Positions 16,694 through 23,564 of a stretch of 60,696 nt of DNA are shown piece by piece. The stretch lies in the NCBI GenBank assembly GCA_018434945.1, contig JAHDOI010000051.1:1-60696 (forward strand). The letters run 5' to 3'. The stretch's first letter is position 1; each line of letters starts with the position of its first letter. The translations under genes were made by a program, and so were the position numbers. Under the pieces are notes generated by a model. The model did no database searches. It was not told where the DNA came from and saw only the letters and a program-made list of their open reading frames with translations. The DNA is from Selenomonadales bacterium (GTDB taxonomy: Bacteria; Bacillota; Negativicutes; Sporomusales; UBA7701).

Positions 16694-17176
16694 CTATAAC
16701 ACGATTTTATAGAATTTGCTGTCCACTTTCATGACCGGAAAGGCGGGTGGCAGGGCGGCTTGGCCGATTGCGGCGAAGCCGTTCTTTTCGTAGAAGCGGT
16801 GGGCGGCGAGGAATTTGGCCGTTGTACCGAGGTATATCTCGCGGAGGCCTTTATCGCCGGCCCAGGCGAGGAGGGTTTCGAGCAGCAGGCCGGCGGTGTT
16901 GTGGAGCGCGCCGCGGTGGGCGGGGGCTACGAACATCTTGCGCAGGGCGGCCTGGCGGTGGCCGATGTCGATGAGGGCGACGGTGCCGACGACCTTTTCG
17001 CCGTCCATGGCAAGCCAGAAGTTGCCCGCCCCGGTCCGGTAGAAGGTTTCGATGTTGTCGAGGTCGGGCTGGTCGGCGCGGGTGATGGCGATGCCGAACT
17101 CATCCCGCTGGATGGCGAGGATGTGCTCGATCACCTGCTCCTTGTACGGCGCCGAGTATTCCCGGATGCTAATCAT
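16694..17176 (-). CDS. GNAT family N-acetyltransferase
   Basis: 160 residues. The GNAT fold is shown by VGTVALIDIGHRQAALRKMFVAPAHRG (strands 3-4 and the start of the acetyl-CoA loop) and LGTTAKFLAAHRFYEKNGFAAIG near the end. The pyrophosphate-binding loop is less canonical (HRGALHNTAG in place of RxxGxG/A). It transfers an acetyl group from acetyl-CoA to an unknown amine. GGGGAGG lies before the ATG at 17176, which sits inside the last codons of the upstream marR gene (8-base overlap). The pair is one operon under the MarR operators. Confidence 0.88.
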   Translation of the reverse strand: MISIREYSAPYKEQVIEHILAIQRDEFGIAITRADQPDLDNIETFYRTGAGNFWLAMDGEKVVGTVALIDIGHRQAALRKMFVAPAHRGALHNTAGLLLETLLAWAGDKGLREIYLGTTAKFLAAHRFYEKNGFAAIGQAALPPAFPVMKVDSKFYKIVL

Positions 17177-17642
17177 CGTCGTCCTCCCCTCCCCCGCCCT
17201 GCTTCCGCTCCAGCCACTCTTTCTCGATGTTGGCCCGCATCCGCCCGATAAGGCTGAGAGCGGCGTCGCGCTCGGCGGCGCTGAAGCCGGCGAAGCAGAT
17301 GTCGATGCTGTTGTTCTCCTCGGCGATGATGCCGGGGTAGACGTCAAGGGCCAGCTCGGTCGGCACAAGCCGCCACATGCGCGCGTCGGCGGCGTCGCGC
17401 TCCCGCTGGACATAGCCGGCGGCCATGAGCTTCTGCACGGCCTTGGTGGTCGTCGTCTTGTCGACCTTGAGCAGCACCGACAACTCGGCGAGGTTGACGC
17501 CAGGGTGCTCCACGATGCGGGTAAGAAAGGTGAACTGACCCCGTTGGAGGTTGATCTCCCGGTACTTAACGTCGGCGAGCGTATGTATGCACCGCGCCAC
17601 CGCGCCGACTTCGCGGAGGATTTGATTTTTGAGGCCGTTGAT
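17169..17642 (-). CDS. MarR-family transcriptional regulator, probable ATC start
   Basis: About 157 residues with the winged-helix core of MarR proteins (QRGQFTFLTRIVEHPGVNLAELSVLLKVDKTTTTKAVQKLMAAGYVQRERD) between two dimerisation helices. It likely represses its own operon with the acetyltransferase. The only good ribosome-binding site, GGAGG at 17651-17655, is eight bases before an ATC codon (17640-17642), exactly where the family N-terminus (INGLKNQILREV) begins. The GTG at 17649-17651 overlaps the site, and the ATG further up (17692-17694) overlaps the promoter -10, so neither can serve. Initiation at ATC, or an unusual TTG at 17655-17657, is implied. Confidence 0.85.
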   Translation of the reverse strand: MNGLKNQILREVGAVARCIHTLADVKYREINLQRGQFTFLTRIVEHPGVNLAELSVLLKVDKTTTTKAVQKLMAAGYVQRERDAADARMWRLVPTELALDVYPGIIAEENNSIDICFAGFSAAERDAALSLIGRMRANIEKEWLERKQGGGGEDDDD

Positions 17643-17665
17643 GGTGAACACCTCCAAAAGAAAAA

Positions 17666-17720
17666 TAGTTGAAATTTCTACTAAATCCATTATACGGGAT
17701 GATAGTAGAAATTTCAACTA
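17666..17720 (-). promoter_or_regulatory. marR promoter with paired operator sites
   Basis: TTGAAA (17712-17717), a 17-base spacer and TATAAT (17689-17694) form a near-consensus promoter reading into marR. Two 18-bp near-palindromes TAGTWGAAATTTCWACTA occupy 17703-17720 and 17666-17683, in inverted orientation, one covering the -35 and one just past the -10. This is the expected layout of MarR autorepression; binding was not tested. Confidence 0.85.
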
Positions 17721-17793
17721 AATAATGTGCAAGGATATTGCGGCTAATCCCCGGTGCCATCCGGGCGTGCTTCTAGTTAACCTTTGTCCCTCT

Positions 17794-19926
17794 TTACCAC
17801 CCTGTTGTTTTGAAACCCTCAAGAAATGTCAAAATAATTGTACGCTCAGTTTCAACCATCCATTGAGGTGCGTCGTTGAGAAGCCGCTCGCAAGTTTCCT
17901 TCAATTTTTCGACATTACAAAGCCATTTTAGAGATTCTGGGTTAATTCTGAATGAAGTTGTTGAATAACTCGCTGAACCGCTATGAGTTGTTACATAACT
18001 ACCTGCTCCTAGTAAAAAGGCAGGTATATTACGCTCATTAGCCAGCAGCTTGTCAGTCCAATCTTTAACCATTTCCCCTCCACCCCAAACATCCCAAACA
18101 TAAAGAATATAATGCATTCTTTTACTATGCAGCAGTCTTCCATCGTCCTTAGACCTAAGTATCATTGCTAACGCTATATCTTTGAGGTGTTCTGCTTCTT
18201 TTTGGGTTAGTATCTTTTCATATTTACCTTCTTCATCATTCTTCCGAGGATGCCATTGCCTCCATAGGCTCTCTGCAATCTCTATGGGTAAATCAAGCGA
18301 CTTTTCCAGTTTGGAGAATACACCGTCCAATACTATTGCACGTTGGTTGGCCGGAATTGCCTGCAAAATCTCGTAGATATATTTCAATATCGCCCAGGAA
18401 AGAGGCATTTCGTAATTTTTCTTCGGGGGCTTTTCCAGACCACCTTCAGAAGCTTCACACAATGCAGAAATTATTGTAATTGCAGTAAATACTTCCAGGT
18501 CCCTAGAAGCGAGAGCTTGGAATTTTGGAAGAAGCCTTAAAATCCTTCCATCTTCGAAATATAATCTAAAAGCCTGCTCAAGATAGTGGGCATCATTTAT
18601 AGCTTCGTAAACTAAAACAGCTTCTTGGTTTGAAACTTCATTCTCATCTATTGTCGTTGAGAAATAGTAATCAAAGTATGGCGCCAAGCATATTCTCCGG
18701 GACTTATCCCACTCTGATTTAAGTCCGGCGATTCCATATTTATCTATAACGTTCATGACCTCTGGAAAAAGATGCTTGAGTAAAATTTCAACTTGTCTTT
18801 TTATATTTTTGGGGGCAAGTCCAACCAACTGTTGTATAGACTGTTCTCTTTCATCTTTTTCAAATGACCCATAGATTGAATCTGATAGCAACATACTTGC
18901 ATTGCTCTTGATAGCGCCATATAAATCTGGCGAAAACATTCTTAATGCCTCCATCATGAGCATATCAAGTTCATTCACCTCATCTTTAATCAATGGATAT
19001 CGGAAATTCACCATATTCGTAAAACGTTTAACTTCGCGCGCGTTTTTAAAAAGGTAAGGAAGAGAGCCAAATTTAATGTCGTTCCACCGATGAGTATCTT
19101 CCGAGTCAAGCGACAGAGAAGAAAGAAAAGGGGTTAGCTCTTGCAATAAATAAGCCGCAATAGCGGAAGAACTCAATTCAGGTATTTCAAAGTTTAGTTG
19201 GACTATTTTTTCTAAATACGTTCCCTGCCCATTCGGCTGAAGGTCATTGAGTGTGTTACGTACTAATTCCGGGTCGAAAGAGAGCAAGTAGATGGTTCTA
19301 GGAAAGTCTGCTACTGCCTTAATAAGTTGAAAAACTTGCCGTATTTCCCGAACCGGAAGACGGTCTATGTCATCAATAACAATAATTACAGGAGCCGGAA
19401 GTTGCTCTAATGCCTTGCAGAGTTCCTCTTTGCTTCCATCAATATCTTGGTTATCAACAAGCGCATTCGACATACCCTTGAGTTCAGTAACAACCGTGAG
19501 AATGGCGCCCAAGTACTCACTAACGCCTGGTATTAACTTAAGATTATTTAAGACTTTCTCGTAGCGTTCAAGCTGTTTTGCTGCAGTACGCGCGTAATCA
19601 GACGTTGTTTTATGATTCAATGTCACCTTTAACTGGCGTAAGAAAGACATTATCAAGGGAACCTGTTCGGATATAACCCATGGCTGAAAGCGCATAATAA
19701 TGGGCTGTTCTGTTTCCTTGGAGTTCTCAGCTTTGCTTCTAATAAATTCCATACACATATTGATTACCGAGGTTTTTCCCGCCCCCCAAGAGCCATGCAA
19801 AGCGAGACAAATACTCTCTTTATTTTTCCAACTCATGATAGCATCTGAAAGGTTCTCTGCGAATCGGGCTCTGCCAAACCTGTCGTCCCCTATACTTTGT
19901 ATAGGCTGGTCACTATGTATATTCAC
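17794..19926 (-). CDS. KAP-family P-loop NTPase
   Basis: 710 residues. Walker A is GSWGAGKT at 45-52 and Walker B is VIIVIDDIDRLP near residue 195, followed by a sensor-like segment TIYLLSFDPELV, all typical of the KAP family of the STAND/AAA-like NTPases. No obvious transmembrane insertion was seen between the Walker motifs, so it may be one of the soluble members. KAP proteins are linked to phage exclusion and membrane-associated signalling, but the role here is inferred only from family. AT-rich codon use and isolation among GC-rich genes suggest horizontal transfer. Confidence 0.85.
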   Translation of the reverse strand: MNIHSDQPIQSIGDDRFGRARFAENLSDAIMSWKNKESICLALHGSWGAGKTSVINMCMEFIRSKAENSKETEQPIIMRFQPWVISEQVPLIMSFLRQLKVTLNHKTTSDYARTAAKQLERYEKVLNNLKLIPGVSEYLGAILTVVTELKGMSNALVDNQDIDGSKEELCKALEQLPAPVIIVIDDIDRLPVREIRQVFQLIKAVADFPRTIYLLSFDPELVRNTLNDLQPNGQGTYLEKIVQLNFEIPELSSSAIAAYLLQELTPFLSSLSLDSEDTHRWNDIKFGSLPYLFKNAREVKRFTNMVNFRYPLIKDEVNELDMLMMEALRMFSPDLYGAIKSNASMLLSDSIYGSFEKDEREQSIQQLVGLAPKNIKRQVEILLKHLFPEVMNVIDKYGIAGLKSEWDKSRRICLAPYFDYYFSTTIDENEVSNQEAVLVYEAINDAHYLEQAFRLYFEDGRILRLLPKFQALASRDLEVFTAITIISALCEASEGGLEKPPKKNYEMPLSWAILKYIYEILQAIPANQRAIVLDGVFSKLEKSLDLPIEIAESLWRQWHPRKNDEEGKYEKILTQKEAEHLKDIALAMILRSKDDGRLLHSKRMHYILYVWDVWGGGEMVKDWTDKLLANERNIPAFLLGAGSYVTTHSGSASYSTTSFRINPESLKWLCNVEKLKETCERLLNDAPQWMVETERTIILTFLEGFKTTGW

Positions 19927-20342
19927 AGTCTTCCCTCCCGGAATAATAGATCAACAATTATATAGGACTCGAGGTGTAAACCTTTGCTTATGTTTGGGTT
20001 AACATGTTTACCCATTCTTTACTAATGCGATTTACATGTATCTCATTTTAGTTCATGAAAAGCTGACTATCGACTCGATATCCCCCTACTCGAGGCATAC
20101 ATTCTGCGTTATTTTTCCATCTTCCTCCATTGATGGGAAAATAGCTGCGATTAAAGCAATAATTTGTAATAAAAGCCTCCTGGCACTCACTAATAATCAC
20201 GCTCTGATTTTCAACGAGACGCTTTCGCTTCTGTCTGCGCGCATAGCGGCCGCATCGACGCAAAAGAGTTGTGCGTCTGAGAAAACGCAAGAACCGCGCA
20301 ATCTACCCGCTCTGACACGGTGGGTTGACCCAAAGACTGTGA
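19927..20342. other. AT-rich intergenic region without a recognisable gene
   Basis: Separates the KAP NTPase start from the structured repeat. Several short open frames exist on both strands, but none has a ribosome-binding site or a family-like sequence. The KAP promoter must lie in its left part, where no consensus -35/-10 pair stood out. Confidence 0.5.
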
Positions 20343-20358
20343 CGCCGCGTCGGAGGCG

Positions 20359-20564
20359 GCGGAGAATGCAGGCGTGGGCGGCGTTGCGGAGGGCGTTACG
20401 CGCCGTTGGCGAAGGAGGCCGGTAACACGAACGTACGCCCGACCATGGACGGTCGGGCGAGTCCGCAAGGAGCGGGATGCGACTTTTGCGGACGGTACGG
20501 CTGTGTCGGCCCGAGCCTATGGCGCGTTCGGCCGGAGCTTCGGCGCATAGCCTGCGTTCTCCGC
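20359..20564. repeat. about 210-nt structured repeat, copy 1 (candidate non-coding RNA)
   Basis: Closed by a 15-bp stem (20359-20373 with 20550-20564). Inside are a perfect 9-bp hairpin CGCCCGACC/GGTCGGGCG (20436-20444 with 20451-20459) and a variable hairpin GTCCGCAA/TTGCGGAC (20461-20468 with 20486-20493). Long conserved blocks include GCCGGTAACACGAACGTACG and GACGGTACGGCTGTGTCGGC. Copy 2 at 23304-23509 keeps these blocks and shows paired changes in the stems. A hairpin terminator follows within 25 bases. No protein is encoded on either strand with start signals. I do not recognise a known RNA class. Confidence 0.7.
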
Positions 20565-20587
20565 GGTTTAGCAGCATAAGATATACG

Positions 20588-20616
20588 AAAACTCCCGATT
20601 TCACCGGGAGTTTTGC
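20588..20616. terminator. hairpin terminator after structured repeat copy 1
   Basis: Stem AAAACTCCC/GGGAGTTTT with an eight-base loop. A hairpin with the same stem core follows copy 2, so it may belong to the element. Confidence 0.75.
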
Positions 20617-20784
20617 TATTCGTTTGTCAAGGTGACGAGCCGCCCTGGAGGGCGGACAGCAGCTTGAGAAAATAATCGCACGAAATATAAAGGTTCTCAT
20701 AATAATTTATTGAAAATCGAATCTATGTGCGAAACTTTTTTGAAAAATTATCGTCTAATATACAAGTTGAGAGGAGCGTCAGCC

Positions 20785-21375
20785 ATGTCTAAAATAGAAA
20801 AGTCAGGAAATACGGTAATGGGGAAATTTGAGGATATTGTTACCAGCCACCAGCGCTATATATTTAACCTGGCCTTTCGTTTATGCAGTAATTCCGAGGA
20901 TGCGGACGACCTGACTCAAGAGACATTCTTAAAGGCAATGGAAAGTTTCGATCAGTTTCGCGGTGAAGCCAATATCCGCACTTGGCTAAGCCGGATTACC
21001 ATAAATAAATTCCTTGATTCTAAACGGAAGGAGCGGCCGCATAAGTCGCTTAATCTGGGTACAATACCATGTCCTAACGGTGATCCTGAAAGGATTATCG
21101 TCAGAAAAGAGCTGCAATGGTGTATCCAGCATGTTTTGCTGCATCATCTTCCGGAACCTCATAAGGTTGTTCTCGTCCTTCGGGATATTTACGGCTATAG
21201 TTACAAGGAAATAGCCGAGATTTTTCATATTTCCGAGGGAGCCGTTAAATCGCGATTACATCGGGGGAGACTGTACTTTTATAATCACTTGGTCAAATCC
21301 GGTTGTGTAAGCTTTGTCAAAGATTATACCTGTTATTGCGAGGGGGCGACAAAGTATGCGCTGCAAATGGGCTAA
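20785..21375 (+). CDS. ECF-type RNA polymerase sigma factor
   Basis: 196 residues. Region 2 (about 15-80) contains QRYIFNLAFRLCSNSEDADDLTQETFLKAM, and region 4 (about 120-175) contains PEPHKVVLVLRDIYGYSYKEIAEIFHISEGAVKSRLHRGR, the helix-turn-helix for the -35. It should direct transcription of a small stress regulon, probably including its own operon. GAGGAG precedes the ATG at 20785. The 3' end overlaps a zinc-finger protein by 20 bases, the usual sigma/anti-sigma arrangement. AT-richer than the surroundings. Confidence 0.92.
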   Translation: MSKIEKSGNTVMGKFEDIVTSHQRYIFNLAFRLCSNSEDADDLTQETFLKAMESFDQFRGEANIRTWLSRITINKFLDSKRKERPHKSLNLGTIPCPNGDPERIIVRKELQWCIQHVLLHHLPEPHKVVLVLRDIYGYSYKEIAEIFHISEGAVKSRLHRGRLYFYNHLVKSGCVSFVKDYTCYCEGATKYALQMG

Positions 21376-21577
21376 ATTGTTGCTAAGCCATTATATAGAG
21401 CAGGGACTGGATTTGAAAAGAAGGGAGGAGTTAGCCCGGCATCTCCAAAAATGTCCGGCTTGCCAGAGCGAGCTGGATAGGATGGTCGCGACTGTTGAAA
21501 TCATCCAGTCGATGGAAGATGTTGACCTACCGAGGGATTATGCGGAGGTAGTGCGTGTCCGGTTAGAAAAAGGGTGA
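21356..21577 (+). CDS. zf-HC2-type putative anti-sigma factor
   Basis: 73 residues. The zinc-binding pattern of anti-sigma proteins is present: an N-terminal CKWAKLLLSHYIE and HLQKCPAC (HxxxCxxC) at about 29-36. Unlike most relatives it has no membrane segment, so it would be a soluble, possibly redox-sensitive regulator that holds the adjacent sigma factor. GAGGGGG lies before the ATG, inside the end of the sigma gene. The context makes the role likely; it is not proven. Confidence 0.8.
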   Translation: MRCKWAKLLLSHYIEQGLDLKRREELARHLQKCPACQSELDRMVATVEIIQSMEDVDLPRDYAEVVRVRLEKG

Positions 21578-21645
21578 GCTTGTTTACTCGAAAAGCTGTC
21601 CCAGGGGATCAGGTCTGTTCCTATTTTGTAATGGGAGGGCTATTT

Positions 21646-22314
21646 ATGAAGTATGACGGCAAAGACGAATGGCTGGAGGAACGTCTGGAGCGGTATGACG
21701 GCTGGATTAAGGAAGGAAAGATCCCGACATCGTCCAAGGTGATTCCGATTCGCGAAGCATTATCCGCCCAGCAATGGGTATTACCCACCCAACAGGTACT
21801 TGAAATCATCCGCAATGCAAGGTCCTTTGCGTTGGCGCCTTGCGGCTGCCGGCCGCGGTATAAGCGCTGTGACAACCCGGTAGAGGTTTGCCTGTACTTA
21901 AACGACGTTGCCGATACTATGGTCAAAGACGGAAAAGCGCGGCGCGTCAGCCTTGACGAAGCCAATGAACGTCTGAAACTGGCGAACGAGCACGGTCTGG
22001 TGCATCTCACCTTTTATAAACCAGACCAGTTTATTTATGCATTATGCAGTTGCTGCGAGTGTTGCTGTCATGACATACAATTCATGAAAAAATATCAACG
22101 CCCCGATCTCATAGCACATGCCGACTATGTAGCGGAAGTGGATGGCGACGCGTGTATCCAGTGCGGCGCTTGTGTCAAACGCTGTATGTTCGGAGCACAG
22201 GAAAGCGACGGAAAAGCAGTGGTCTTTCACCAAAACAAATGCTACGGCTGCGGATTGTGTATTTCAACATGTCCGGCCAATGCGATAAAAATGAAGTTGC
22301 GGGCAACTAAATAA
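21646..22314 (+). CDS. cysteine-rich double [4Fe-4S] ferredoxin-type protein
   Basis: 222 residues. The C-terminal part holds two [4Fe-4S] motifs, CIQCGACVKRC and CYGCGLCISTCP. The N-terminal part has further cysteine clusters, APCGCRPRYKRCDNPVEVC (about 67-85) and LCSCCECCCH, which may bind another cluster or metal. It is probably an electron carrier or redox sensor. GGGAGG just before the ATG at 21646 chooses this start. Third gene after the ECF sigma and zinc-finger genes, hence a likely target of, or input to, that regulator. The exact family was not recognised. Confidence 0.8.
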   Translation: MKYDGKDEWLEERLERYDGWIKEGKIPTSSKVIPIREALSAQQWVLPTQQVLEIIRNARSFALAPCGCRPRYKRCDNPVEVCLYLNDVADTMVKDGKARRVSLDEANERLKLANEHGLVHLTFYKPDQFIYALCSCCECCCHDIQFMKKYQRPDLIAHADYVAEVDGDACIQCGACVKRCMFGAQESDGKAVVFHQNKCYGCGLCISTCPANAIKMKLRATK

Positions 22315-22352
22315 CGATACCGCCCCGATCCCCCTGCACCGCACCGAACACG

Positions 22353-22467
22353 GCGGAGAGCGCAGGCGTGCGCCGCTCTGCAGAAAAGCGACCACATCGA
22401 CACTGAAGTGGCGATGTGGTCGCTTTGTTACGCGCCGTTGGCGAGGTTTCTGCACGCCTTGGCGTGA
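22353..22467. repeat. variant copy 3 of the structured repeat
   Basis: Begins with the same GCGGAGAGCGCAGGCGTG as copy 2 and shares TACGCGCCGTTGGCGA, but the middle is replaced by a perfect 12-bp hairpin AGCGACCACATC/GATGTGGTCGCT (22387-22398 with 22413-22424), enclosed with the shared block by TGCAGAAA/TTTCTGCA (22379-22386 with 22447-22454). It lacks the 3' half of the other copies. Confidence 0.55.
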
Positions 22468-22577
22468 GGAAGGTGAACTGACCCCAGACAAAGCTAAGTG
22501 TAATCCTTCCAACTGTGAGCAGGGCTTTCTTAATCATTGATTAGATGCTAATATTTGTAATATAAAGGGGTGATACT

Positions 22578-23225
22578 TTGGGAATTGAAAAGATTATTGA
22601 AAAAATCGAAAACGACGTGAAAGAAGCTCATCAACAAGGAGCACCAGCGATTGATTGCGATAAGATGCTTTCATATTTAGAGCAACTTAAAAAAAGTGCA
22701 GAAGTTGAAATTGAGGTGAGTCGAGAGTTAGCTCGATACGCTCACGAACGAAACCTCGAACATTACAGATCAACTATCCAAACGGTATCCAAGAGTTCGG
22801 CGAGTATGTTTAGCGCTGTTCTTGAAACGGGAGCATCAGCTGTTAAAAGCGTAATTCTAATCAATGGTGGTGCCGCAGTAGCCTTATTGGCTTTTCTTAG
22901 TAACGCCTGGGGAAAAGGTATTGTTAATAGTGGTATGAACATACTAAGTTACTCTTTATACATGTTTGGGTTGGGAGTGTTTTTCGGGGCAATAAGTATG
23001 GGGTTTAGGTTCTTATCCCAGGCTTGTTACGGACATGCGCTTGAACAAACAATAAAAACAATATTGGACAAATTGGACAAGCAGACACCATTCCAGACAC
23101 CAGATAGTCGGGTGAGAAAACTAGGACATTTCTTTCAATTTCTTTCGATTATCGCTGGACTTGCAGCTTATATAGCATTCTTTTGGGGACTGAATAAAGC
23201 GATTACTGCTTTTACTTCTCAATAG
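22578..23225 (+). CDS. unknown membrane protein with N-terminal coiled coil, 215 aa
   Basis: Residues 1-60 are charged and helical (IEKIIEKIENDVKEAHQQ, LEQLKKSAEVEIEVSREL), followed by three hydrophobic segments (about 92-112, 118-142, 188-208). The start is TTG after AAGGGGTG. No family recognised. AT-rich, flanked by copies 3 and 2 of the structured repeat, and therefore probably acquired. A membrane-active effector is possible, but nothing in the sequence proves it. Confidence 0.65.
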   Translation: MGIEKIIEKIENDVKEAHQQGAPAIDCDKMLSYLEQLKKSAEVEIEVSRELARYAHERNLEHYRSTIQTVSKSSASMFSAVLETGASAVKSVILINGGAAVALLAFLSNAWGKGIVNSGMNILSYSLYMFGLGVFFGAISMGFRFLSQACYGHALEQTIKTILDKLDKQTPFQTPDSRVRKLGHFFQFLSIIAGLAAYIAFFWGLNKAITAFTSQ

Positions 23226-23303
23226 TATAGGCTTGACGGTTACAGGCATGACGACTAACCAATTCCATTTGAGTAGACAATGCCCCACACCTCGCCGGAG
23301 GCA

Positions 23304-23509
23304 GCGGAGAGCGCAGGCGTGGGCGGCGTTGCGGAGGGCGGTACGCGCCGTTGGCGAAGGTGGCCGGTAACACGAACGTACGCCCGTCCATGGACGGACG
23401 GGCGAGGAGCCATCTGTCACGGACGACAGTTGGCGACGGTACGGCTGTGTCGGCCCGAGCCTTACGGCGCGTTCGGCCGGAGCTTCGGCGCATAGCCTGC
23501 GTTCTCCGC
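23304..23509. repeat. about 210-nt structured repeat, copy 2 (candidate non-coding RNA)
   Basis: Nearly identical to copy 1 except in the paired regions. The closing stem (23304-23318 with 23495-23509) has A-U and U·G of copy 1 replaced by G·U and C-G. The inner 9-bp hairpin has A-U replaced by U-A (CGCCCGTCC/GGACGGGCG). The variable hairpin is replaced by an unrelated one (GCCATCTGTC/GACAGTTGGC). The loops and flanks stay conserved. Confidence 0.7.
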
Positions 23510-23520
23510 GGTAGGCTGTA

Positions 23521-23553
23521 GAAAAAACTCCCGGTTTTTGTACCGGGAGTTTC
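23521..23553. terminator. bidirectional terminator between structured repeat copy 2 and emrB
   Basis: Stem AAACTCCCGG/CCGGGAGTTT with an eight-base loop. On the minus strand six T follow, which fits termination of the exporter operon. Confidence 0.8.
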
Positions 23554-23564
23554 GCATGTCCGGA

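Noticed and set aside
17525..17542. AAGGTGAACTGACCCC shared between marR and 22470
   Set aside because: A 16-base match between a coding region and an intergenic repeat edge; most likely coincidence or an uninformative short match.
17566..17760. Minus-strand start codons upstream of marR, including ATG at 17692-17694
   Set aside because: They overlap the promoter -10 or lie upstream of the transcription start, so they cannot be translated from that promoter.
20036..20425. 129-codon frame before the ECF operon
   Set aside because: No ribosome-binding site; its end is the GC-rich structured repeat.
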